Below the pieces are notes generated by a model, which was not told the origin of the DNA, made no database searches, and worked only from the letters and a program-made list of their open reading frames with translations. The position numbers and the translations under genes are program-made. A stretch of 64,000 bases of DNA from Exercitatus varius. GTDB lineage: Bacteria > Pseudomonadota > Gammaproteobacteria > Enterobacterales > Pasteurellaceae. Below, one piece after another: positions 16,741 to 26,076 of this stretch (position 1 is the stretch's first letter; every line of letters starts with the position of its first letter). The stretch covers positions 1 through 64,000 of the forward strand of contig NZ_JARQTO010000009.1 in the NCBI RefSeq assembly GCF_029577735.1, given 5' to 3'.

Positions 16741-18567
16741 CTAGTGCTTTAACGTCTCAAAAATGGTTTCGGCTAACGCCCGTGAAATACCGGGCACGGA
16801 GGCGATTTCATCCTGCGTCGCGTTTTTTACCCCTTGCATGCCGCCGAGGTATTTTAACAATGCCTGACGACGTTTCGGTCCAACGCCTTCAATGGTTTCC
16901 AGCCCGCTTTGGGTGAATGCTTTCTGACGTTTTTTACGGTGTCCGGAAATCGCGTGATTATGGCTTTCGTCTCGAATATGCTGAATCAAATGCAATGCCG
17001 GATTATCCGGCTCCAAATTCACTTCCCGTCCTTCTTTGCTTAAAATCAGGGTTTCCTGCCCTGCCCGGCGATCCACGCCCTTCGCCACACCGATTAAGTG
17101 CGGTCGATTTTTATCCCATTTTACATTCAGTCCTTCAAACACGCTTAAAGCGCGATTTAACTGGCCTTTACCGCCGTCAATAAAAATGACGTCGGGAATT
17201 TTTTCCGGCGGCAAATCGCGGTCATAACGTTTCTTCAGCGCCTGTTCCATCGCCGCGTAATCATCGCCGCCGGTAATGCCTTCAATATTAAAACGGCGAT
17301 ATTCGGATTTAAACGGTCCCGCCTCGTTAAACACCACGCAAGAGGCGATGGTTTGTTCGCCCATGGTATGGCTGATATCAAAACATTCCATCCGGTTGAT
17401 TTTGTCCATGCCAAGCAGTTCCTGCAATACCCGATAACGTTCTCCGATCAGCGTCGTTTCTTTGAGTTTCAACGTCAGCGCCGCTTTTGCATTCATTTGC
17501 GCCAGCGACAGATACTTGCTCTTACTGCCTTTGGCTTTATCCTGAATACCGACCTTGCGCCCCGCCTGTTCGGAAAGCAGTTGTTCGATTTCCTCTTTGG
17601 CTTCCAGCTTATGATCCACCACAATGCTGTTCGGCACCGTGCGTCCCTGATGCGCCTGTAAGTAAAACTGCCCTACAAAGGTTGCCGTTAATTCGGATAA
17701 ATCCGTATTTGCCGGAACTTTCGGAAAATAACTGCGATTGCCCAGCACTTTGCCCTGACGAATAAACAACACTTGTACGCAAGCCACGCCGTGCTGATAG
17801 GCAATGGAAATAATATCCATATCATCCAAGCGATCGTTAGACACAAATTGTTTTTCAATGACGGCGCGAACCGCTTGAATCTGATCGCGAAAACGGGCGG
17901 CGCTCTCAAAGTTCAAATCCCGGCTGGCGGCTTCCATTTTAGCGATCAAATGAGCCAATACCTGCTGATCCTTTCCTTGCAAAAACAAACGGGCGTATTC
18001 CACCTGCGCCTGATATTCTTCGTCCGTCACGTAACCTGCGACACAAGGCGCGGAACAACGTCCGATTTGATACTGCAAGCAAGGGCGCGAGCGATTTTTA
18101 TACACTGAGTTTTCACATTGTCGAACGGGAAAAAGTTTTTGCAGCAATGACAGCGTTTCGCGCACTGCGCCCGCGTGCGGATAAGGTCCGAAATATTCAC
18201 CCTGAATTTTCTTCGCCCCGCGATAAGCGGTAATGCGCGGATGGCGTTCTTTGGTCAGCAAAATATAGGGATAGGACTTATCGTCGCGCAACAGCACGTT
18301 ATAACGCGGCTGAAAAGTTTTGATGTAATTGTGTTCGAGTAATAAAGCTTCCGTTTCCGAAGTGGTAATGGTGGTTTCAATGCGCGCAACAGACGCCACC
18401 AGCGCCTCCGTTTTTTTGCTGCTTAAATTCGGGCGGAAATAACTGGACAGCCGTTTTTTCAAATCCTTCGCTTTTCCCACATAGATTACCGTATCGGTTT
18501 TATCGAACATGCGATAAACGCCGGGATCATGGGTGACGTTTTTAAGAAAAGCTTTGGAATCGAACAT
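16741..18567 (-). CDS. uvrC: Excinuclease ABC subunit C
   Basis: The 608-residue product compares with 610 in E. coli. It has the N-terminal GIY-YIG nuclease (GVYRMF, VIYVGKAKDLKKRL, residues about 15-50), a UVR motif that binds UvrB near 200-235, the RNase H-like C-terminal nuclease (FDISHTMGE, VIFIDGGKGQ) and a tandem HhH (IEGVGPKRRQALL, SVPGISRALAE). It makes the 3' and 5' incisions in nucleotide excision repair. The ATG at 18567 (MFDSKAFL) matches family N-termini; a GTG at 18579 is possible. It is followed by the glycosylase-like gene, and in H. influenzae it also neighbours kdsB. Confidence 0.96.
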   Translation of the reverse strand: MFDSKAFLKNVTHDPGVYRMFDKTDTVIYVGKAKDLKKRLSSYFRPNLSSKKTEALVASVARIETTITTSETEALLLEHNYIKTFQPRYNVLLRDDKSYPYILLTKERHPRITAYRGAKKIQGEYFGPYPHAGAVRETLSLLQKLFPVRQCENSVYKNRSRPCLQYQIGRCSAPCVAGYVTDEEYQAQVEYARLFLQGKDQQVLAHLIAKMEAASRDLNFESAARFRDQIQAVRAVIEKQFVSNDRLDDMDIISIAYQHGVACVQVLFIRQGKVLGNRSYFPKVPANTDLSELTATFVGQFYLQAHQGRTVPNSIVVDHKLEAKEEIEQLLSEQAGRKVGIQDKAKGSKSKYLSLAQMNAKAALTLKLKETTLIGERYRVLQELLGMDKINRMECFDISHTMGEQTIASCVVFNEAGPFKSEYRRFNIEGITGGDDYAAMEQALKKRYDRDLPPEKIPDVIFIDGGKGQLNRALSVFEGLNVKWDKNRPHLIGVAKGVDRRAGQETLILSKEGREVNLEPDNPALHLIQHIRDESHNHAISGHRKKRQKAFTQSGLETIEGVGPKRRQALLKYLGGMQGVKNATQDEIASVPGISRALAETIFETLKH

Positions 18568-18633
18568 AAAATTTAACACCGAAGGATAAAAGTGCGGTCA
18601 ATTTTAGCACAATTTTTACCGAGAATCGGCAAA

Positions 18634-18660
18634 TAAAAAGACGACAAAACCGCCGCCTTT
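18634..18660 (-). terminator. Terminator after yidB-like gene
   Basis: On the minus strand AAAGGCGGCGG pairs with TCGTCTTTTT through several G-U pairs, followed by ATTT. It lies about 18 bp past the stop of the DUF937 gene and before an uptake core near 18590. Confidence 0.6.
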
Positions 18661-18678
18661 TATCGAGTTAAGATAATG

Positions 18679-19290
18679 CTATTTAAAGAAATTATTTAAT
18701 ACCGAACCGATATCCTGCGCTAATTCATCATTGCTGCTTGGCGCGGAAGTCCGGCTGGTACGGGTCGGTTGTTGGTTTAAGATTTGACCTAAAATATCGC
18801 CCAAACCGCCCTGTTGAATCTGAGATTGCGTTTGTTGTCCGCCCAATAATCCGCCTAACAAATCGTCCAAACCGAAACCCTCTTGTTGCGCCTGTTCGGC
18901 GCGCTGAGTAATAACTTCCGGTTGCACGCCGCCCTCGCGCCCGTTCGGAGTTAACATATCGATAATTTGCGGCAACGCCTGAGACAAAATATCCTGCGCC
19001 TGCGCTTTTTCCACGCCCGCTTGTTGCGCCACGTCGGAAAGGGTTTCGTCACCGAACACCTCGTTCACCTGTTCGGCGTTCATCGGCTTGTTCTGACCGG
19101 TGCCAATCCAAGAATTCAGCAAATCGTCCAAACCGCCTTTTTGCAGTTGGTTGAAAATGCCTTCCATGCCGCCTTGATTTTTCAATAACGAACCCAACAC
19201 ATCCGTAATGACGGAACCGCTTTGCGCCCCGCCGTTACCGGAGCCGCCCAATACATTGCTTAATACCGAACCAATGATTTTGTCTAACAT
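18679..19290 (-). CDS. DUF937 (YidB-like) protein
   Basis: The 203-residue protein is rich in Gly, Gln, Leu and Asp. Its first part has repeated amphipathic segments (LDKIIGSVLSNVLGG, VITDVLGSLLKNQGG, GLDDLLNSWIGTG). A core LSDVAQQAGV...LSQALPQIIDMLTPNG is typical of DUF937/YidB, and the C-terminal half is Gln-rich with low complexity. There is no signal peptide or membrane helix. The function is unknown. It follows kdsB by 36 bp and closes the comEC-msbA-lpxK-kdsB run. Confidence 0.78.
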   Translation of the reverse strand: MLDKIIGSVLSNVLGGSGNGGAQSGSVITDVLGSLLKNQGGMEGIFNQLQKGGLDDLLNSWIGTGQNKPMNAEQVNEVFGDETLSDVAQQAGVEKAQAQDILSQALPQIIDMLTPNGREGGVQPEVITQRAEQAQQEGFGLDDLLGGLLGGQQTQSQIQQGGLGDILGQILNQQPTRTSRTSAPSSNDELAQDIGSVLNNFFK

Positions 19291-19326
19291 TTTGCTTTCC
19301 TTTTAATGTAATTGCCATTTCAGTTG

Positions 19327-20106
19327 TTAAAACGCCGTCAAAATTGACCGCACTTTTTCTAAATCTTCCGGCGTATCCACGCCCACCGCCGGCACTTCTT
19401 CGGCAAGTTCGACATGAATGCGTTCGCCATACCACAACACCCGCAGTTGCTCCAGACTTTCGATTTTTTCCAGCGCTGTCGGTTGCCATTGCACGTATTG
19501 TTTGATGAAACCCGCGCGATAAGCGTAAATGCCGATGTGGCGCAAATAATGGTCGCCCAGCTGCAAATCGTCAAGGCTTTTCGTGTTTGCCGCAATACCG
19601 GCGAATTGGTCGCGGTTCCACGGAATCGCCGCGCGCGAAAAATACAGCACGTAACCCGCCCGATCCGTCAGCACTTTAACGGCGTTAGGATTAAAGAGTT
19701 CTTGTGCCTCCTCAATTTTCACCGCCAGGCTTGCCATATTTACCTGATATTTCGCCAGATTTGCCGCCACTTGTCGCACAATGACCGGCGGAATCAGCGG
19801 CTCGTCGCCTTGGATATTGACGATAATTTCATCGTCCGCGATCCCTAATTTTTCCACCACTTCCGCCAAACGTTCCGTACCGGAATTATGTTTTTCCGAG
19901 GTCATGCATACTTCGCCGCCGAATTGCAATACGGCATTTTTTACTTGTTCGTTATCCGTCGCCACCACAACACGGCTTGCACCCGATTGACGGGCCTTTT
20001 CCCACACATGGCGAATCATGGGTTTGCCGGCAATATCCACCAACGGCTTGCCCGGCAATCGGCTTGACGCAAAACGCGCGGGAATGATTACCGTAAATGT
20101 CGTCAT
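19327..20106 (-). CDS. kdsB: 3-deoxy-manno-octulosonate cytidylyltransferase (CMP-Kdo synthetase)
   Basis: The 259-residue enzyme activates Kdo with CTP for addition to lipid A. The N-terminal nucleotide-binding loop IIPARFASSRLPGKPL, IVNIQGDEPLI (metal/Kdo binding) and SRAAIPWNRD are diagnostic. It is cytosolic. AAGGAAAATAAT precedes the ATG. The gene starts 1 bp beyond the lpxK stop, placing two lipopolysaccharide steps in one operon with the flippase msbA. An uptake core lies at the C-terminal end near 19344. Confidence 0.97.
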   Translation of the reverse strand: MTTFTVIIPARFASSRLPGKPLVDIAGKPMIRHVWEKARQSGASRVVVATDNEQVKNAVLQFGGEVCMTSEKHNSGTERLAEVVEKLGIADDEIIVNIQGDEPLIPPVIVRQVAANLAKYQVNMASLAVKIEEAQELFNPNAVKVLTDRAGYVLYFSRAAIPWNRDQFAGIAANTKSLDDLQLGDHYLRHIGIYAYRAGFIKQYVQWQPTALEKIESLEQLRVLWYGERIHVELAEEVPAVGVDTPEDLEKVRSILTAF

Positions 20107-20107
20107 A

Positions 20108-21085
20108 TTATTTTCCTTGCTGTGTCATTTGTTGAATTTTATCTAACAGTGCGGCGGATTTTTCCCCTGAAATTTCGGCATCCACCGGCACATACCACCA
20201 ATTTTGTTGCGAAAATCCACCGCACTTTACCGCATCTTTTTCGGTCATCAATAAAGGCAATGTCGGATCGAATCGAGTAAACAAATCCGCGCTGAATTTC
20301 TGATGATCCTGAAATGCCTGAGCGGCAACCAGTTGAACACCTTCACCCTGTAACATTTTAAAAAAACGAGAAGGATTGCCAATCCCGGCAATGGCTGTCG
20401 CCTGTTTAAAATCGCTTAATTCACGCTTTTCATTTGTCACTAAATTGATCGCATAATGAGGAACCAACCGCATCACCGCATCCGAATAAACATTTTCCCC
20501 GCCGTTGGTAATAACGAGATCCACATCCGCCAGGCGACGCGGCAATTCCCGCAACGGTCCCGCAGGCAAAATCCATCCGTTACCCAGCCCTCTGACGGCG
20601 TCCATCACCACAATTTCAATATCGCGTTGCAATTTATAATGCTGTAATCCGTCATCACTGATGATCACATCACAGGAATAACGGTTTAATAATAATTCTA
20701 CCGCCTGTCGGCGATTCGGCGAAATACACACCGGTACACCGGTACGCTTGGCGATAAGAACGGGTTCGTCGCCGCCTTGAATCGGATCGGTTTCGGCATT
20801 CACCAATAAAGGATAAACTTCAGACCGGCTACCGTAACCGCGGGAAATTACACCGCAGGTTAATCCGCGTCCCTGCAACTGTTGTACCAGCCATATGACC
20901 ACCGGCGTTTTTCCGTTTCCGCCAACCGACAAATTACCCACAATCACAACGGGAACCGGCGCTTTATAAGCGGAAATAATGCCGGATTGAAATAAAAAAC
21001 GGCGAATGGTACTGATTAGCCAAAACAGAAAAGAAAAAGGCAACAACAAATAGGCAATTTTGGAACGGGAATACCAGAAATTCAT
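20108..21085 (-). CDS. lpxK: Tetraacyldisaccharide 4'-kinase
   Basis: The 325-residue protein matches LpxK of E. coli (328). It has one N-terminal membrane anchor (about 9-30, IAYLLLPFSFLFWLISTI) followed by the P-loop NLSVGGNGKTPVV (about 52-64). It phosphorylates the lipid A disaccharide at the inner face of the cytoplasmic membrane to form lipid IVA. ISDDGLQHY contains the catalytic DDGLQ motif. GGAGAC precedes the ATG. It lies between msbA and kdsB, as in H. influenzae. Confidence 0.96.
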   Translation of the reverse strand: MNFWYSRSKIAYLLLPFSFLFWLISTIRRFLFQSGIISAYKAPVPVVIVGNLSVGGNGKTPVVIWLVQQLQGRGLTCGVISRGYGSRSEVYPLLVNAETDPIQGGDEPVLIAKRTGVPVCISPNRRQAVELLLNRYSCDVIISDDGLQHYKLQRDIEIVVMDAVRGLGNGWILPAGPLRELPRRLADVDLVITNGGENVYSDAVMRLVPHYAINLVTNEKRELSDFKQATAIAGIGNPSRFFKMLQGEGVQLVAAQAFQDHQKFSADLFTRFDPTLPLLMTEKDAVKCGGFSQQNWWYVPVDAEISGEKSAALLDKIQQMTQQGK

Positions 21086-21172
21086 TATTGTCTCCGTGAT
21101 ACGGCGTTTTTGCGCTCGTATGAATTTGATGTCGTTCTAAATAACAAAACGGCGGGCAAACGCCCGCTTTAT

Positions 21173-22924
21173 TTAATGGGAAAACTGCATGGAATGCAAC
21201 TGTTTGTAAGCGCCGCCCTGCGCCAATAAATCCGCATGCGTACCCCGTTCTTTAATTTCACCGTTTTCAATCACAATAATTTCATCGGATTTTTCAATCG
21301 TGGATAAACGATGGGCAATCACTAAGACGGTACGATCTTTTTGTAGTTCCTCCAATGCCGCCTGAATCGCGCGTTCCGACTCCGTATCCAGCGCCGAAGT
21401 GGCTTCATCCAGAATCAACACCGGCGAATTACGCAATAAAGCTCGGGCTATGGCAAGACGCTGACGTTGCCCACCGGACAAACTGGCGCCGTTTTCACCG
21501 ATCACCGTATCCAATCCGTTATCCAGTTTTTCAATAAATTCCATGGCATGCGCCGCTTTCGCCGCGGCAATAATTTCATCTCGACTATATCGGTCATTCG
21601 CTGCATAGGCAATATTATTCGCAACGGTATCGTTAAATAAATGAACCTGTTGCGACACAATGGAACATTGCTCGCGTAAATTAGACAGCTTGTAATCCCG
21701 AATATTCACACCGTCTAACAGAATCTCGCCGTCCGTGACGTCATAAAAACGGGTCAGTAAGCTGGCGATAGTGGATTTGCCCGAACCGGAGCGCCCGACC
21801 AATGCCACGGTTTTACCCTGGTTAATCTGAAAATTGATATTTTTCAGCGCCAACTCTTCTTTGCCTTCATAGGCGAAAAATACGTTTTTGAAGGTTACCT
21901 CACCTTTAGCGCGCGTCACTTCTTTTGTTCCCTGATCCTTTTCCACATCTAAATCCAGGAAATCGAATAACGTCTGACACGCCGCCATTCCGCGCTGAAA
22001 TTGCGAATTCACGTTGGTTAAGGATTTCAACGGACGCATCATCGCCATCATAGAAGAAAATACTACAGTGAAAGAGCCGGCGCTCAGATTATCGATCGCC
22101 AGACTTTTAATAGTCGCCACATACAACACGGCGGATAAAGCTAAAGACGCAATTAACTGCACCACACCGTCGGCAATTCCGTCCGCCGCAACAATTTTTA
22201 ACCCTTTGCGACGCATATCGTCGCTCACCTCGTTAAAACGGCGTTCTTCCACTTGTTGCCCGCCGTAAGACAAAATCACTTTATGCCCTTTGATCATTTG
22301 CTCGGTGGTCGTGGTTAGCTCCCCCATCGCCCCCTGAATATTACGGCTTAACTCGCGGAAACGTTTTGACACCACACCGATCAATCCGCCGATGATGGGC
22401 GCCAAAATAAATAATACGACGGAAAGCTGCCAGCTGGTGTAAATCATCACCGCAAACAGCGAAATCAAATAAACGCCTTCACGTACAATAGTAACCAACG
22501 CGGAGGATGACGAATTGGCGACCATTTCCGTATCATAAGTCACACGGGATAATAAACGGCCGGCCGGATTTTGGTCGAAATAACTCACCGGCATAAACAT
22601 CATATGACGGAACAAACGACGGCGGATATTCATCACCACGTTGCCGGACACCCAGGAAATGGCGTACGCGGAAAAATAATTGGTAATCCCGCGGAAGAAA
22701 ATAAACACTACCACGACCACCGCCATCAATTTCAGAAAATCGTGATCCGCCGTACCGAAACCTTCGTCCAACAGCGGTTTAAGCAAATAGATCAACCCCG
22801 AATCAATCAACGCATTCAGTATTAACATGACACCGCCGCCCACCAGCACCCAGCTGTAAGGTTGAATGGTCGGCCATAAACGCTTAAAAGTTTTAAAAGT
22901 CGAAATGTCTTTTTCTTGTGTCAT
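21173..22924 (-). CDS. msbA: Lipid A export ATP-binding/permease protein MsbA
   Basis: The 583-residue half-transporter equals the E. coli length (582). The N-terminal six-helix ABC exporter domain spans about 10-320. The nucleotide-binding domain has Walker A GRSGSGKST, the Q-loop SIVSQQ, signature LSGGQRQR and Walker B VLILDEATSALD. It flips lipid A-core and phospholipid across the inner membrane. The ATG at 22924 (MTQEKD) is favoured by length; a longer in-frame start would overlap the end of comEC. Confidence 0.97.
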   Translation of the reverse strand: MTQEKDISTFKTFKRLWPTIQPYSWVLVGGGVMLILNALIDSGLIYLLKPLLDEGFGTADHDFLKLMAVVVVVFIFFRGITNYFSAYAISWVSGNVVMNIRRRLFRHMMFMPVSYFDQNPAGRLLSRVTYDTEMVANSSSSALVTIVREGVYLISLFAVMIYTSWQLSVVLFILAPIIGGLIGVVSKRFRELSRNIQGAMGELTTTTEQMIKGHKVILSYGGQQVEERRFNEVSDDMRRKGLKIVAADGIADGVVQLIASLALSAVLYVATIKSLAIDNLSAGSFTVVFSSMMAMMRPLKSLTNVNSQFQRGMAACQTLFDFLDLDVEKDQGTKEVTRAKGEVTFKNVFFAYEGKEELALKNINFQINQGKTVALVGRSGSGKSTIASLLTRFYDVTDGEILLDGVNIRDYKLSNLREQCSIVSQQVHLFNDTVANNIAYAANDRYSRDEIIAAAKAAHAMEFIEKLDNGLDTVIGENGASLSGGQRQRLAIARALLRNSPVLILDEATSALDTESERAIQAALEELQKDRTVLVIAHRLSTIEKSDEIIVIENGEIKERGTHADLLAQGGAYKQLHSMQFSH

Positions 22925-22964
22925 AAATCGAATCGTCCGTAAAAATTTGAACGCATTGTACCCG

Positions 22965-25340
22965 TTATTTCCGACTTTCGCCAATAAATCCGCGATACCA
23001 GGGCGAAAAATCGGTTCTCATGGTCTCAACCGACATCTTTTCTCCGTTAAAATGCACGGAAATTTGTCCAAAAACTGCTGTATTTTTGACCGCACTTTGC
23101 GCGCGCAGCAAACGTTCCACCACCGACGGATGAGGAAAATGCCACGGATTCCAACGTCCGCTGGAAATCAACGCAATCTCCGGCCGAATTCGCCGAACCA
23201 AACGGCTGCCCGTAGACGTTTTGCTGCCGTGATGCCCCACCTGCAAAACATCCGTTTTGCCCAACCGATCGATAATCTGATTTTCCGTCGCCACGTCCGC
23301 ATCGCCCGTCAGCAAAACACGGTGAATACCGTCGGAAACCGACACAATACAAGAATCGGCATTTTCCGCACGCACCGCGATTTTCGCCGGCGATAACACG
23401 TCAAACCTCAGATTTTGCCAACGCCAGTTTTGCCCCCGCAGGCAAAAAGTGCGGTCAATTTTTCCATAGTTTTCGTGAGACGGCGTAATCAGTTCAATTT
23501 CGGGATAAGCCTGTAAAATCGTCTGTGCACCACCGGAATGATCTTTATCGTCATGACTTAAAATCAGCTTATCCGGCACAATTCCCTGCCGTTGCAAATA
23601 AGGCAGAATTTCAATTTCCGCCATAGAACCGCCTTCCCATGCCACGCCGGTATCATACAAAACGGCGCGCTGATTTTTCACGATCAAAGTGGCCAGCCCT
23701 TGGCCGACATCCAAAGTTTCCACCCGCCAATCCGGTTCCCGCCACCATAAATATCCCCAATGCACGGCGCAGAATAAAAGCAATAACAAACAACCGCTCA
23801 CAATAAACGGCCGTTCCGCCGGTTTATTTTCCAGCGAAAAACCAAGCCGGGCGCGTCCCGAGCGCGAATGGCCGTGTGCCGCTAACGGCGGGCCGACCGC
23901 TGCACGTTCGCGATAAAGCCAAAGGATAAAAATCAGCAGGCAAAATGTTAAAAGTGCGGTCAAAATCCAGCCTGTTTTTTCGCTGACCGTCAGCCAATAA
24001 CCGTCAAACCGCATAATCAAATGAGTAATCCATTGCGCAAATTGATCGGCAAGCCGCCAGGATCCGAGCGCGCCGTTCGTCAACACGGCAAATAACACCA
24101 ATGGCACCAGGAAAAAGCTGAAAAACGGCACCGCGATCAAATTCACCGCGAATCCGGCCCAGGAAACGCCGTTAAATAACGCAATCTGAATAGGCGTAAA
24201 CAGCCATAACAAACCGAACTGTAAATGAAACAGCGCAAAAATCCACTGCACTTTGCTCGGAATAGGTTGTTCGCGCCAGCGAACGGCGTGCAGCGGGAAA
24301 ATCCGATACCATAAAATCAGGCAAAATACCGCGCCCACCGATAACCAAAAACTGGCGGATAAAATCATCAACGGACTGCTCAGCAATAAAACGGCGACTC
24401 CGTAAACAAAAAGCTGCCAGGGCGAACAGTATCCCCGGGCAAAACGCAGGCTTAACAACAAAAATAACGCCACTAACGCGCGCGAAGTGGGAGCGGCGAA
24501 GCCCGCCAGATTCACATAAATCCATGCCAATCCCGCGCCGGTAAGCGATGGCAACAGCGGCGAAATCCATAAAGTCGGCAGAAAAAACTGAAACGCCCGC
24601 CCCAGCCCCATTCCCAGCATCATCGCTAAACCGATGTGTAGCCCGGAAATGGCAATTAAATGCGCCGTGTTGGTTTGCTGATAGGCTTGCCAGGCTTCAG
24701 GTTTCAGCCAAGCGCGTTCGCCAAAACCCAACGCCAATAACAATCCTTGCTGCGGTAAGTCTGCGGTTTGCCTGAGCGATTGATGAAACCATGCTTCCCG
24801 CCATGAAAAATCGTCACCGATTTTGACCGCACTTTTCACCGTTCCCGTCGCCGTAATCGCTTGAGAAAAATACCACGCCTGGCGATCCATGCCGCCCTGA
24901 TTCAAGCGGGAAGACAACGGACGTTGACGTATTTCCAGCCGCCAGATTTCACCGGCTTTTACGGGGGAAGAATCGTTCCAAGTCACATAATACAGTTGAC
25001 GGTTCGCCGTATTTTTAACGATCGCGGTTTGATAATCGCCGATATGCTGAATCTTCTGAATGCGAAATTCCGCCGTGACGTTTTGTGCGGAAACCGCCTG
25101 CGCCTGTTGCAACAAATGAAGAACTTGGCTGTGGGAAATCATTAATCCCACGCAAAGCCCTACCCCGCCCAAAACGATACCACCCCAAACGGAAAATCGA
25201 CGCCGCCGATAAAAATAAACATTGAGGCCCACCAAAACGCACAAAACGCCAAACAGAAAATCCGAAGATAATAATCCCCTTTCCGGTAAAAACAGAATGG
25301 TAGCGACTCCGGCAATACAACCCAATGCAAACTTTTCCAC
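22965..25340 (-). CDS. comEC: DNA internalization channel ComEC/Rec2
   Basis: The roughly 791-residue integral membrane protein forms the inner-membrane channel for transforming DNA. It has an N-terminal OB-fold periplasmic domain after two helices, the central Competence domain with many helices (IAISGLHIGLAMMLG is the conserved motif, near residue 225), and a C-terminal metallo-beta-lactamase-like domain with LSHDDKDHSGG and VGHHGSKTST. It supports natural competence in this lineage. GTG at 25340 has GAGAG 7 nt upstream; GTG at 25358 is the alternative. The gene carries four exact uptake cores (near 23089, 23449, 23952 and 24823). Confidence 0.95.
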   Translation of the reverse strand: MEKFALGCIAGVATILFLPERGLLSSDFLFGVLCVLVGLNVYFYRRRRFSVWGGIVLGGVGLCVGLMISHSQVLHLLQQAQAVSAQNVTAEFRIQKIQHIGDYQTAIVKNTANRQLYYVTWNDSSPVKAGEIWRLEIRQRPLSSRLNQGGMDRQAWYFSQAITATGTVKSAVKIGDDFSWREAWFHQSLRQTADLPQQGLLLALGFGERAWLKPEAWQAYQQTNTAHLIAISGLHIGLAMMLGMGLGRAFQFFLPTLWISPLLPSLTGAGLAWIYVNLAGFAAPTSRALVALFLLLSLRFARGYCSPWQLFVYGVAVLLLSSPLMILSASFWLSVGAVFCLILWYRIFPLHAVRWREQPIPSKVQWIFALFHLQFGLLWLFTPIQIALFNGVSWAGFAVNLIAVPFFSFFLVPLVLFAVLTNGALGSWRLADQFAQWITHLIMRFDGYWLTVSEKTGWILTALLTFCLLIFILWLYRERAAVGPPLAAHGHSRSGRARLGFSLENKPAERPFIVSGCLLLLLFCAVHWGYLWWREPDWRVETLDVGQGLATLIVKNQRAVLYDTGVAWEGGSMAEIEILPYLQRQGIVPDKLILSHDDKDHSGGAQTILQAYPEIELITPSHENYGKIDRTFCLRGQNWRWQNLRFDVLSPAKIAVRAENADSCIVSVSDGIHRVLLTGDADVATENQIIDRLGKTDVLQVGHHGSKTSTGSRLVRRIRPEIALISSGRWNPWHFPHPSVVERLLRAQSAVKNTAVFGQISVHFNGEKMSVETMRTDFSPWYRGFIGESRK

Positions 25341-25572
25341 CGCATAACTCTCTTTCACTTTGCCATTTAACGCAATATGGCGGAAAAATGCGACAGGATA
25401 AACTTAATCAAAACGAAATTGGAATCTCACTCACAAATTTGTCAATTTAATGTAAAATTTTCCAGTTTGTGATAATTTTATTTGATTATTTATCCGACTT
25501 CTGCTATTTATACGCCTTTCAAAAACCATGGGTTTTTGGTACGGGATTTTATTTACTGTTTTGGAGAAAAAC

Positions 25573-26019
25573 ATGGCAACTACGAACTCGGCATCTTTAA
25601 GTCTTTTGGCGTTGGCTGGCGTTGAACCATACCAAGAAAAAGCCGGCGAAGAATATATGAACGAAAAACAAATCGTTCATTTCCGCAAAATTCTGCAAGC
25701 CTGGCACGATCAAATTGTAGAAGAAGCAAGCCGTACAGTGGCTCACATGCAAGACGAAGCGGCGAACTTCCCGGATCCTGCCGATCGTGCGACCCAGGAA
25801 GAAGAATTCAGCTTAGAATTGCGTGCCCGTGATCGCGAACGCAAATTAATGAAAAAAATTGAAAGTACATTAAAAAAATTAGATACCGAAGACTTCGGTT
25901 ATTGCGATTCCTGCGGAGAAGAAATCGGTATCCGCCGTTTGGAAGCGCGTCCGACCGCAGATTTATGCATCGATTGCAAAACCCTGGCGGAAGTTCGCGA
26001 AAAACAAATGGGTTATTAA
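25573..26019 (+). CDS. dksA: RNA polymerase-binding transcription factor DksA
   Basis: The 148-residue protein (E. coli 151) is the ppGpp cofactor that inserts a coiled coil into the RNA polymerase secondary channel. The tip acidic residues are D68 and D71 (FPDPADRATQEEE). The C4 zinc finger is complete: C111, C114, C132, C135. The ATG at 25573 is preceded by TTGGAGAAAAAC; an in-frame upstream start is not supported. It is divergent from comEC, followed by a terminator and then pcnB. Confidence 0.97.
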   Translation: MATTNSASLSLLALAGVEPYQEKAGEEYMNEKQIVHFRKILQAWHDQIVEEASRTVAHMQDEAANFPDPADRATQEEEFSLELRARDRERKLMKKIESTLKKLDTEDFGYCDSCGEEIGIRRLEARPTADLCIDCKTLAEVREKQMGY

Positions 26020-26032
26020 TTTTCTAATGATA

Positions 26033-26060
26033 CGGTGGGCGCGTTATGCCCACTCTTTTT
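26033..26060 (+). terminator. Terminator after dksA
   Basis: GTGGGC (26035-26040), loop GCGTTAT, GCCCAC (26048-26053), then TCTTTTTATT. It ends only 4-7 bp before the pcnB ribosome site GGAG (26064-26067), so read-through at this hairpin probably sets pcnB expression. Confidence 0.85.
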
Positions 26061-26076
26061 ATTGGAGTAGTAGATT

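Noticed and set aside
25384..25405. CRP-S (Sxy-dependent competence) site upstream of comEC
   Set aside because: One half-site (TCGCA on the comEC strand) is perfect, but the other half (AGTTT) matches at one of five positions. Spacing to a possible -10 is only roughly right. Not strong enough to annotate.
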